Below, in pieces: positions 23,106 to 31,422 of a stretch of DNA of 64,000 bases. The notes below the pieces were generated by a model, which saw only the letters and a list, made by a program, of their open reading frames with translations, ran no database searches and was not told where the DNA came from. Position numbers and translations under genes: made by a program. Source of the stretch: Qingrenia yutianensis (GTDB lineage Bacteria > Bacillota > Clostridia > UMGS1810). The stretch is taken from NCBI RefSeq assembly GCF_014385105.1, contig NZ_JACRTE010000005.1, positions 62,001 through 126,000 on the forward strand, written 5' to 3'. The first letter of the stretch is position 1; each line of letters begins with the position of its first letter.

Positions 23106-25202
23106 TTATATGTATAAATCGTCCTGTTTTATAATTCCTTTTTTCACCGCGTCCGACACGTCGATATGCTTCGGAAATTTCAGCTTGATTTTGCCGTTTT
23201 CACCGCCGTTGCGGATAATTTTAAAATCGGTAAGTTTTAGATTTTCAACCGCAACCTCAACCGTGATGTTTCCGTATGCCGAAAGCTTAAATGAAAAGCT
23301 TTTCTCGCTTTCGGGGAGCGCCGGCGCGATATACAAAACGTCGCCCTCACGCTGAACGAGCATACGGTTTACGGCATAAATAAACGAGCCTGCAGCGGTG
23401 GTGAACCACGGTCGGAACACGCAGTCTTTTTCGTTGATTTCAAACATTTCGGCAAAGCACCCTGCCGACTCGGTTGCCTGTTTTAACGAATAATACGCTC
23501 TTTCGTCCGAAATGTCGGCATAAACAGTCGCTTTCCACGACGCATACCACGGCGCGATATGCCGTCCTACGCTGTACATATTGCCGAATTTCAGCTCGTC
23601 CGACACAAAATTCTCAATGGCTTTTTTCTGCATTTCGTCGTCGTTTTTCTGCACCTTATACGGAAAACAACCGCTCAAAACGCCTATGCTTTTGTCCTTG
23701 CAGTTCGGATACGGAATGTATTTTTCGCCGTCGTTCGGAAGATATTTTCGCAGTGCGTCCGCGGTTTTAAGGCACTTTTCGGCAAATTCCGCATCGGTGT
23801 CATACTCCGAAACAATGCGCCAAACCGAATAAAGCACCTCAAAAAGCTTTATTGCACTGCACGTTGTCATATACGCGTTGGTAACCGACGGGCCAAGCCG
23901 TTCAAGGTCGGTGCAGGCGGTAATTACGGTCTTTCCGCTCTCCTCGGTGTAGACCATATTGTTCATAAAATATGCCGCGCAGTGCTTTGCAACGGGATAA
24001 GCCATACTCTTCAAAAATTCGGTGTCACCCGTGTATTTATAATATTCCCAGAAATTCAGCACAATGCTGACGTTCTGAAAAACGTGCTCCGTCCAAAATC
24101 CCGGAACGCCCGTACCGCGCCCGTCCTCCATAGTTTCGCAAAAATAGTTCGCCTGGCGCACCCGCGCATTTGACACGCGCTGAATTGCTCTATCCAGTGT
24201 GTCAAAACGAAATTTGCAGATTTTATATGCCTCGTGAAAATGTCCCGACGACATAAGCGCCGTACCCGTGAAAATTTCGTCAAACGCGAAAAACACGCCG
24301 TGCCACAATGCGTTGTTTATGCCCATCGGAAGCGACCACTTTGTGGAAAGCGTTTTTAAATGATACTGCGCGGTTTTGTATACGTCACAAATCTTTTTAT
24401 CACCCAATGAAACGCGGGATATGCTCATATAATCCGCCCATTTCTGCGCGCTCTCTTCAAAAACTTTTTCGGGATTTTCAAGAATTTCCGAATGTTTTTC
24501 CAACAGAAAATCCGCATAATCCGCACGGTCGAAATCGTCGCAGTAAAGCACAAACATACTCGCACTTTCGCCGTTTTCAAAACGTTTTGAAAGCATTATT
24601 TCGTCATTTTTGCACTCTGCCGAAACGTCTGCATCGCAAAAAACATAAATCTTGCCGTGATACATTTCCTTGCCGTCAATTTCGTACGAAACAACAATTC
24701 CGTTTTCGATTTTTTCCGCGGTATAGCAAAGCCGTTCAATCTTTTTTCCGTCCGCGCCCTTAAGCTTGTAAACAAACGAATAATCGGCGGTGCGGTCAAA
24801 CGTTTTTTTCACCGAAAGCAAGTCGAAATCAAAGTGAACATACGCGCGCGTGCCGATACTTAAGCCGTCAAATTTGCACTCCGACTGCATAAAACCTTTG
24901 TCGGTATCGAGCGTTTGCTCCCAGTCATACGGCTCGGGATTTTTAATGCCGTTTATGATTTCGCCGACCATACCGAACGGAATGAGTGTAAATCTCTTGT
25001 GCTCGGGACGTTCGGGAATTGTGTCGTAACGGTAGCGCCTGCCGGCTTTCCAAACGCAGATTTCGGGCACACAGCAGGTTTTGCCGTCAAACGCGCCCAC
25101 CTTGCCCTGACGTCCGCAGTAGTCCAGCATAACGGACAAAGAACCGTTTCCCAAAAGAGGCGGTGCATAGTTTATTTTTTCAGAATTTTTTGTGGTTTTC
25201 AT
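23106..25202 (-). CDS. Six-hairpin (alpha/alpha)6 glycosidase, family uncertain
   Basis: A 698-residue cytoplasmic protein without signal peptide. An N-terminal beta-sandwich (about residues 1-260, LGNGSLSVMLDYCGRQGKVG) is followed by an (alpha/alpha)6 barrel (about 280-620) and a short C-terminal beta domain. Barrel segments such as NNALWHGVFFAFDEIFTGTA and FQNVSIVLNFWEYYKYTGDT resemble GH65, GH95 and GH63-like enzymes, but I cannot fix the family. The likely catalytic acids are in the FDEIFTG and TDLERLGPS regions. ATG 25202 follows GGAGAG by about 7 nt. A good promoter and an unusual double palindrome lie upstream. Confidence 0.75.
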   Translation of the reverse strand: MKTTKNSEKINYAPPLLGNGSLSVMLDYCGRQGKVGAFDGKTCCVPEICVWKAGRRYRYDTIPERPEHKRFTLIPFGMVGEIINGIKNPEPYDWEQTLDTDKGFMQSECKFDGLSIGTRAYVHFDFDLLSVKKTFDRTADYSFVYKLKGADGKKIERLCYTAEKIENGIVVSYEIDGKEMYHGKIYVFCDADVSAECKNDEIMLSKRFENGESASMFVLYCDDFDRADYADFLLEKHSEILENPEKVFEESAQKWADYMSISRVSLGDKKICDVYKTAQYHLKTLSTKWSLPMGINNALWHGVFFAFDEIFTGTALMSSGHFHEAYKICKFRFDTLDRAIQRVSNARVRQANYFCETMEDGRGTGVPGFWTEHVFQNVSIVLNFWEYYKYTGDTEFLKSMAYPVAKHCAAYFMNNMVYTEESGKTVITACTDLERLGPSVTNAYMTTCSAIKLFEVLYSVWRIVSEYDTDAEFAEKCLKTADALRKYLPNDGEKYIPYPNCKDKSIGVLSGCFPYKVQKNDDEMQKKAIENFVSDELKFGNMYSVGRHIAPWYASWKATVYADISDERAYYSLKQATESAGCFAEMFEINEKDCVFRPWFTTAAGSFIYAVNRMLVQREGDVLYIAPALPESEKSFSFKLSAYGNITVEVAVENLKLTDFKIIRNGGENGKIKLKFPKHIDVSDAVKKGIIKQDDLYI

Positions 25203-25233
25203 AAATTTTCTCTCCAAAAATACAGTTACAAAA

Positions 25234-25262
25234 ATTATATCATTCCGAAAAAGTTTATTCAA
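25234..25262 (-). promoter_or_regulatory. Promoter of the six-hairpin glycosidase gene
   Basis: The minus strand reads TTGAAT (25262-25257), a 17-bp spacer and TATAAT (25239-25234), 31 bp before the start. Confidence 0.75.
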
Positions 25263-25343
25263 TATCCGCACAGAATTACCGCAAAAATTTGTACGTTAAC
25301 TGTAAAAATTTCTGAATGTATGGGTTTTATTTATTTATGTTAT

Positions 25344-25363
25344 TACGCACGTGCGTATACGCA
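25344..25363. promoter_or_regulatory. Two overlapping perfect palindromes, possible operator
   Basis: TACGCACGTGCGTA (25344-25357) and TGCGTATACGCA (25352-25363) are both perfect palindromes and share six bases. They lie about 80 bp upstream of the -35 box of the minus-strand glycosidase promoter and just beyond the terminator of the esterase gene. An operator function is inference. Confidence 0.5.
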
Positions 25364-25401
25364 TAAACGAACAAAATTATAAAATTAAAATGCTGAATAA
25401 T

Positions 25402-25432
25402 AAAAAAGGACGATTTAAAATCGTCCTTTTTT
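25402..25432. terminator. Terminator of the AraC-esterase operon
   Basis: A 15-bp perfect stem centred on 25417 (core GGACGATTT and AAATCGTCC), with A and T runs at its ends so that it works on both strands. It begins 3 bp after the esterase stop. Confidence 0.93.
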
Positions 25433-25434
25433 TA

Positions 25435-27285
25435 TTATTCACAATACCCGAGTTCTATCATTTTTGCATAAACGAGTTTGGCGATTTCGGCATAGCCGAC
25501 GTCTGTGTAATGCACGTCGTTCACCGCAAGGCGCAGTGACGTCGGCACTCTGCCGACGGCGATATCCGCAATATCCTGTTCGGTCGGCGTAATGCCGTTA
25601 TCCGTCAGAACCTCGGTCGTTGCAATGCGGTCCCGCGGAAAAACAATATGCTCTCCGAATGCTTCCCTCATTTTCGCGTCGGTGATTTTCCAATCGTCCC
25701 TCGCGCGCGTCGTCAAACCGATAATGATATATTTATCGGGATTTTTCGTCTTTGCGAGCATTTTCCTAATCAAAATCACAAGGTCGTCCGCATAATCCTC
25801 GCCCGATTTATCCTCCGCGTTCCACACGCCGTTTGTACCCGTGAAAATCACGTTTATATCGGCGTTTTCGTTTATTTTAATATTATTCGGCATAAAAATC
25901 TTCGTGCCTTTGGGCGCATACACCGCCTCGCCCGGCGTTTTTCTTTTAAACTTCGCCCATATCAGAACGCGCGGATTTTTTGTCGTGTCAACTTTAAAAG
26001 ACAGTTCGCCATCCACGCCGTTTATCACGCACGGATTCCAGTCTTTTTTATTTCGCGGTGTAAGCGTTCCGGCATATGTTCCGTCGTCGTTGTAACCCTT
26101 AAATTCAATCTCAACTTCGGTGCAGTCGGACGGGATTGTCACGTCTTTTTCAAGAAGTGCGTTCACCGCGCCCTGCCTTGCGGCAATAGACATTGCGGTT
26201 TCTCCTGCCGACCCCATATTGCGCACGTCATAGCCCGTCAGCGTTTTGAGCACACCGGGATACGACTTTGTTCCGCCGTTTCTGAAATCACTGCTTCCCT
26301 GCCCCTCGGTGAGGCTGTCGCCCCAGCACGCAACAGTCGGCATTCTTTTTTTACCGAGCATTGCAATGGGGGTTAGACTTTCAAACGAATTAAACAAAAA
26401 CACCTTTGCAGACGCGTATTCGCCCTTTAGTTCAAGGCTTGCGTTTCCGTCGTTTTCGGCAATTTCGGCAGACAAAAGCGCGCCGTCCGCGCCATATCCG
26501 GCAAGCACCATAACCGCATTTTTAAGGTTTGCTCTTGCACTTGCGCCCTCAAACGTAATATCCAGTTCCGGCTCGTTTTCGGGGAGCGGAATTTCAGGAT
26601 ATTCGTCATACCGTTTTATATCAACATCGTCCAGATACACTGTAAATTCGGGATAAACCGCCGCGCCGTTTTCGGTTTTGTCCTTGCCGAACATTGCAAA
26701 ACGCAAAAATACAGTCGTTGCGCCGACGCTGTTTTTCTTAAATTTAAACGTCTGACCGTTACATATTTGATTTCCGTTTACAAAAACGTCAACCTTTGCG
26801 GAATACGTCTGACTTGTTTTGTCAACCGACGGATTTTCGCACACAAAAACTATTTTATTCCATTTTCCGCGGTTTAACGCATATTCCGCGCCGTATCCGT
26901 CATCGGAACAGTAAATTTTCGGCGACGAGGGCGTGTGCGAATTTGACGCAAACATAACGTGCGAAAAATCGTCCGTCAACGGCATAAAGTTTAATTCAAA
27001 CTTAAAATATTTTTTGTAAAGAGAAAGCGACATTTCAGTGTAAATACTGCTTCCCGACTGTTCTTTCGTTTCGGGTCTTTTCAACGCAAGCGACTTATCG
27101 GTTTCGCTTTTTGCACCGATACCGCCGACAAAATCCGTTTGATAAAACCCTGTATTTTTTATGCTTATTTCCCCGATTTCGCCGTTGTCGAAATTTTCGC
27201 TGTAACCTTCAGCAGAATCCGCAAAAACGGGATTTACCCCTAAAATCAGTAATAAAATCAAAATTAAAGCCGTAAATTTTTTCAT
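25435..27285 (-). CDS. Secreted SGNH/GDSL hydrolase with jelly-roll domain
   Basis: A 616-residue exported esterase, probably deacetylating polysaccharide. The signal peptide MKKFTALILILLLILGVNPV ends FA/DS. A concanavalin-like jelly-roll (about residues 30-225) is followed by a short Ig-like module (about 240-310, AGYGADGALLSAEIA to SFESLTPIAML) and the SGNH domain. Block I is ACWGDSLTEG (about 314), block III is FTGTNGVW and block V is NDVHYTDVGY (about 585), giving the Ser, Gly, Asn and Asp/His set. A large beta insertion lies between blocks I and III. ATG 27285 follows GGGGAG by 6 nt. It is 28 bp behind the membrane AraC gene, so the two are co-transcribed. Confidence 0.87.
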   Translation of the reverse strand: MKKFTALILILLLILGVNPVFADSAEGYSENFDNGEIGEISIKNTGFYQTDFVGGIGAKSETDKSLALKRPETKEQSGSSIYTEMSLSLYKKYFKFELNFMPLTDDFSHVMFASNSHTPSSPKIYCSDDGYGAEYALNRGKWNKIVFVCENPSVDKTSQTYSAKVDVFVNGNQICNGQTFKFKKNSVGATTVFLRFAMFGKDKTENGAAVYPEFTVYLDDVDIKRYDEYPEIPLPENEPELDITFEGASARANLKNAVMVLAGYGADGALLSAEIAENDGNASLELKGEYASAKVFLFNSFESLTPIAMLGKKRMPTVACWGDSLTEGQGSSDFRNGGTKSYPGVLKTLTGYDVRNMGSAGETAMSIAARQGAVNALLEKDVTIPSDCTEVEIEFKGYNDDGTYAGTLTPRNKKDWNPCVINGVDGELSFKVDTTKNPRVLIWAKFKRKTPGEAVYAPKGTKIFMPNNIKINENADINVIFTGTNGVWNAEDKSGEDYADDLVILIRKMLAKTKNPDKYIIIGLTTRARDDWKITDAKMREAFGEHIVFPRDRIATTEVLTDNGITPTEQDIADIAVGRVPTSLRLAVNDVHYTDVGYAEIAKLVYAKMIELGYCE

Positions 27286-27313
27286 AGTTAACTCCCCAAA
27301 ATTTTGCCGAAAG

Positions 27314-29596
27314 TTAATTTCCCTCCGAGGTTCTGTACCCCTTCGGAGAAGTGCCGACAATGCGCATAAAGCTTCTGAAAAAGCTTCGGCTGTTCACATA
27401 GCCCACCCTTTCGGCAATGTCCGATATAGAAATATTTGTTTCGGTCAAAAGCTCTTTTGCGTGCTCAATTCTCACAAGCGTGATATACTCAGCCAGACCG
27501 ATTTTGCAGATTTTCTTGAAATTGGTCGAAAGATACTGCAGGCTTACGTCTATATTCTGCGCAACCGCGGTAACCGAAAGGTTTATGTCCGCATAGTTTG
27601 CGTCAACGTATTCTTTCGCCTTTTTCATAAGTATATCAATTCTGTTCATTATCTCTTTTCCGTTCTGCGCACAGCCGTATTCTATCACCGAATAAATATC
27701 TTTCTGCAAATTTTCAACGTCTGATTTGTTCTCGATTTTGTCGATTTTCTGCAAAATTCCGCTTATTTTTTCGTTGATGTCGTCGCCCATCTGACCGAAC
27801 GCGCGGTTTATGATGATGATAAGATTATACAAAATTGATTTCATCGCGTAAAACGAGCCGATTTTGCTTATAATTTTCTCATCAAACAGGCTGTCTAGCG
27901 CGTGAATTGCTGAATTTGCGTTGCCCGAACGAAGATATTCCAAAATCTGCCCCTCTTTAATTCCCGTAAGGCAGTATTCGGTGTGATTTTTCTTTTCCAA
28001 ATCACTGTAACAAATTACGCCGGCACGGTCGTAAAATCTTTCTTTCATACACTCCGACGCCTCGGCAAAGCACACCCCGAGGTCGTCCGTACCCGAATAG
28101 ATGTTGCTCATTCCGACGGTGAAATTGATGTTTAAATTCTCCAAAACAAGCTTTCTCACCCAGCCTAGTTTTTTCACAACGTCCTCCGTCTGCTGACTGC
28201 CATCCAAATTTGCAATACAGCAAAGCGAGCCGTTTAAGTCGCAGTAATTTATTTTGCACCTGCCCTCAAACACCTCGTCGAGAATGTTTATAAGTGCAAC
28301 GCGTGCAAGACGGTAATCTCCCTCCGCGTCGCCATCGCCGTCGAAAAACATATCAAGGTTTATGTCGATATAAATAAGCAAAACGGCAAATTTTGCGTAC
28401 GGAAAAACAATCCCGGCGTTTTTAAGCGTTTCGAGAATTTCTATTTTCTCCGCCTCGGACGGCGTTTCTGTCAAAAGACGCGTTAAGAGCGCCTCGCGGA
28501 CAAAATCGCTGTCAAAGCTTTTTATTCTGTGATTAACCTCGGTATTTTCGCGCATAACCGACGTTATTTTGTTGCCCAGCTCCTGATATTCCGATACCCT
28601 CGCGTTGTGGTTTCCGCCGATTGCGTCTATGATTTTTCGTATCGGATTGTAGTTGAATTTTACCAGCAGTTTTGCAACGAGAAGCATTATAAGTATGCCG
28701 ACAAGATTGAAAAATGCAATGTCGGCGCGTGCCGAGCGAATTAGCTTTTTGAACACGCTGTTGTCAACAAGATAGAAATACTTCCAGCCGTTCCCGTCCG
28801 ACTCGGTGCAAATCATAGTAAGACCGCCCTTAAAATTTCTCACACCGCGCTCAATGCCGTATTCATCGGCAATTTTTCTTGCGTTTTCGTTCTTTTCCGC
28901 ATCACCGCCGATAATGTCGCCGTCCTCGGTGCAGATGTAGAAATTGCCGTTATACGACGGGTTTGACGACGAATTTAAAAGCTTTTTAACGTCCGCCTCA
29001 ACGGCGATTGTGGCAAACGGCACAAAACGCTCCACCGAATAGACCGAATAAAAATATGTAATGGTGTCTTTCGTGCCGTTTGAAAGAACCGCGTATTTTC
29101 CGCTTTGCTTATCCTGCATAAGCTTAAGCCATTCCGCCTTTGAAATGCCATATTCTTTTATGTTGGTTTCATAGTATAAGTCTGCGCCGTTTGCGCCCGC
29201 CATACTTATGCAATAATCGGTGTTGTAAAAATAAATATAAATCCCGTCAAACTCATTTTCAAGCTTTTTGTAAACGTTGAGGTCGTTTAAAACATCGTGA
29301 ACCATCATCATTTTTTCGTCTTTTAATTCGTCCCTCGTAAACGCAAGCTTGCGTACAGTTTGCCTTTGCGATATTTCTATTGCCACATTGCTTACAAGAT
29401 TTGTAAAATTGTCAATATCCGTCCTGCGGTTTTCGAGCATTTCGCTTACATAGCGCTCGTTTTGCCTCTCAACACTGCCGTCGATTTTTACATATGCAAT
29501 GAAATTGAAAAAAACCGTTATCAAAGATACCACAACATAGGATATAAGCCATGCAGACGGTATTGTATGACGCGAAAACAAACTGTATTTTTTCAT
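27314..29596 (-). CDS. Membrane-spanning AraC-family regulator
   Basis: A 760-residue one-component sensor-regulator. A transmembrane helix at about residues 14-36 and another at about 289-310 (FFNLVGILIMLLVAKLLV) flank a Cache-like extracellular sensor. A cytoplasmic linker with a degenerate cyclase-like fold follows. The last 100 residues carry the two AraC helix-turn-helices (VTAVAQNIDVSLQYLSTNFK and ISDIAERVGYVNSRSFFRSF). It probably senses an extracellular sugar and activates nearby polysaccharide genes, including the esterase it is encoded with. The ribosome site is AAAGGGG, and its own promoter is at 29639-29667. The ligand is unknown. Confidence 0.9.
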   Translation of the reverse strand: MKKYSLFSRHTIPSAWLISYVVVSLITVFFNFIAYVKIDGSVERQNERYVSEMLENRRTDIDNFTNLVSNVAIEISQRQTVRKLAFTRDELKDEKMMMVHDVLNDLNVYKKLENEFDGIYIYFYNTDYCISMAGANGADLYYETNIKEYGISKAEWLKLMQDKQSGKYAVLSNGTKDTITYFYSVYSVERFVPFATIAVEADVKKLLNSSSNPSYNGNFYICTEDGDIIGGDAEKNENARKIADEYGIERGVRNFKGGLTMICTESDGNGWKYFYLVDNSVFKKLIRSARADIAFFNLVGILIMLLVAKLLVKFNYNPIRKIIDAIGGNHNARVSEYQELGNKITSVMRENTEVNHRIKSFDSDFVREALLTRLLTETPSEAEKIEILETLKNAGIVFPYAKFAVLLIYIDINLDMFFDGDGDAEGDYRLARVALINILDEVFEGRCKINYCDLNGSLCCIANLDGSQQTEDVVKKLGWVRKLVLENLNINFTVGMSNIYSGTDDLGVCFAEASECMKERFYDRAGVICYSDLEKKNHTEYCLTGIKEGQILEYLRSGNANSAIHALDSLFDEKIISKIGSFYAMKSILYNLIIIINRAFGQMGDDINEKISGILQKIDKIENKSDVENLQKDIYSVIEYGCAQNGKEIMNRIDILMKKAKEYVDANYADINLSVTAVAQNIDVSLQYLSTNFKKICKIGLAEYITLVRIEHAKELLTETNISISDIAERVGYVNSRSFFRSFMRIVGTSPKGYRTSEGN

Positions 29597-29638
29597 ATCC
29601 GACGCCCCTTTGGATTATTTTTAAAACCTGCTATGTAA

Positions 29639-29667
29639 ATGTTACCTTATTTAATTTTAATTGTCAA
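29639..29667 (-). promoter_or_regulatory. Promoter of the membrane AraC gene
   Basis: The minus strand reads TTGACA (29667-29662), a 17-bp spacer and TAACAT (29644-29639). I see no terminator between this promoter and the upstream secreted-protein gene, so read-through from the large operon is possible. Confidence 0.65.
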
Positions 29668-29677
29668 TGTATAAAAA

Positions 29678-31372
29678 TTACTTTACGTCGGGTAAAAGCT
29701 TTATGAGTTTTTTGAGCGGAACGGGGTTATCGAGGCTTTTCCAAAGCATAACGGACACATTTTCGCCCGTCTGTGCGTTTGCGTTCGTAAGTTTTGCCGA
29801 AACAATTCCGTTTTCCGCACTTTCAGATTTTGCAATATTTACAAGGCGTCCGTCTGCGCCGTATTCCGCAATGATGATAACGGGTGTCTGCGCGCCTGCG
29901 ATTGCAATTTTGCACTGTGCCGAAACACCGCTTGACGTATATTTTGCCAAATCGTCCGAACCTGTTGTGTATGTGAGAACATAGTCGGATTTTGTTACAG
30001 GTGTAATTACAATATCATCAACGCTTATTGACGAATTTACCGCGCTTTTCTGGGGCGCGAAAACAATGTAGTCGCCGGCTGTTTTGCGGTTTGTTTTTAT
30101 GTTTTGCGCAATCGGGTTTTCCATATCTCCGACGTACAAATCAGCCTTGTTTTCGTCTTTGTAAATTCTTGCTTTTATCTCAGTCCACTCTCCTGCGGCT
30201 GCCGTTTTTTCGCTTATGTTTGATACACCCGCACCTGTGCTGTAATCGAACCAGCCGATTTTTCCGTCCGTTCCGCGAATACTTATAACCGCGCCGTTAT
30301 TGGAATTTGAGCCGTCGGCAAGACGGATAAATGCGCTTTCTGTGCTTTTTGTGCCGAGGCCGTTTTTGATTTTGAACGATACGTCATATACCGAATAATC
30401 GTCCACAACACCGCTTATATCGCGTTTTATGCTAAACGGTTTGGTTTCTTTTTTGTTTTTTGTAATTGTAAGGAATTTGTTAACCTCTGAAGGGTTTTCA
30501 CTGTTATATGCGTAGTCGATATACGCGTGACCTGTAGGTTCATTGTCGTTTTCAAATCCGCCGACGTTTGTAATTTCACTGTTCGGAATCATTCCAATTC
30601 CGAAGTCGTCAAAATTGATGTTTGCTGCACTCGCATAGTTTTCGTCACCGCACTCCGCCGTGTCCGTTACCGTAACTTTGATGTCGTCTACAAAAACACT
30701 TCCCGTCAAAGATGAAAATCCGATGAGTAATGAATTAAAATCATTGGTTTTATACAACGGTACATTTTCAAAAATTTTATTGCCCTCAACTTTAAAAATA
30801 CAAGTATTGTTTGTTTTGTCAACATCTATTTCGTATTCGCGGAACGGATTTGCACCCGAATTTTCAAGATTTACACTGTAACCGTTCTCTTGCGCGCCCT
30901 CAACCGCCGTTACATTACCGTCGTTGCAGGAAATAGCGTATGTCTTGCTATAAAACTGAAATTTCCAAAGTCCTCCGCAATTTAGTGATAATGCACCTTG
31001 AATCGTAGGACTTAATTTCATTTTAAACTGCACCTTGTATTTTTTCGCACCTGCTAACGAATTGATTTTAGGCACAGCGTCAGTTTTGAGGAAGTTTACC
31101 CTAAACGTAGGGTAAACGCTTTTACTGGTATTTGTTGCCTTAAAATACTTATTGGTTGTGTCACCCGTTACAGAAAAAGTTCCGTACGGTGTAGACTTGC
31201 CTTTATATGTGGCTATACCGTATTTTGAGTAACTGCTCGCATCCGAGTTTTCAAAATCATTAAAATACGTAACCACACCCTCGTCCGACACACTCACTGC
31301 GTCGGCAAGTGACGTAAGCGGTAGTGTGCACACAATCATACAAATTATCAAAAGCACGCTTAGTTTTCTCAT
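29678..31372 (-). CDS. Secreted protein with two jelly-roll domains
   Basis: A 564-residue exported protein with no recognised catalytic motif. The signal peptide MRKLSVLLIICMIVCTLPLT ends about SLADA. Two concanavalin/LamG-like domains follow, at about residues 33-240 (VVTYFNDFENSD to VFVDDIKVTV) and 250-460 (INFDDFGIGMIP to ISVDDIVITPV). A C-terminal module, IAEYGADGRLVNIAKSE to VMLWKSLDNPVPL, is shared with neighbours. ATG 31372 is about 9 nt after GGAGA; an ATG three codons earlier sits in the ribosome site. It lies 50 bp behind the next secreted-protein gene, with no terminator between. It probably binds polysaccharide; this is inference. Confidence 0.82.
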   Translation of the reverse strand: MRKLSVLLIICMIVCTLPLTSLADAVSVSDEGVVTYFNDFENSDASSYSKYGIATYKGKSTPYGTFSVTGDTTNKYFKATNTSKSVYPTFRVNFLKTDAVPKINSLAGAKKYKVQFKMKLSPTIQGALSLNCGGLWKFQFYSKTYAISCNDGNVTAVEGAQENGYSVNLENSGANPFREYEIDVDKTNNTCIFKVEGNKIFENVPLYKTNDFNSLLIGFSSLTGSVFVDDIKVTVTDTAECGDENYASAANINFDDFGIGMIPNSEITNVGGFENDNEPTGHAYIDYAYNSENPSEVNKFLTITKNKKETKPFSIKRDISGVVDDYSVYDVSFKIKNGLGTKSTESAFIRLADGSNSNNGAVISIRGTDGKIGWFDYSTGAGVSNISEKTAAAGEWTEIKARIYKDENKADLYVGDMENPIAQNIKTNRKTAGDYIVFAPQKSAVNSSISVDDIVITPVTKSDYVLTYTTGSDDLAKYTSSGVSAQCKIAIAGAQTPVIIIAEYGADGRLVNIAKSESAENGIVSAKLTNANAQTGENVSVMLWKSLDNPVPLKKLIKLLPDVK

Positions 31373-31422
31373 ACTTTTCATTCTCCTAACATAAATTTAT
31401 ATTTATTTTGCTTTGCACAATA

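Noticed and set aside
25648..26376. Open plus-strand frame of 242 codons
   Set aside because: It is antisense to the secreted esterase gene, which has a signal peptide and SGNH motifs; the composition is that of a shadow frame.
27285..27360. Upstream extension of the esterase gene overlapping the AraC gene
   Set aside because: The extension has no ribosome site, whereas ATG 27285 has GGGGAG 6 nt upstream and gives a clean signal peptide.
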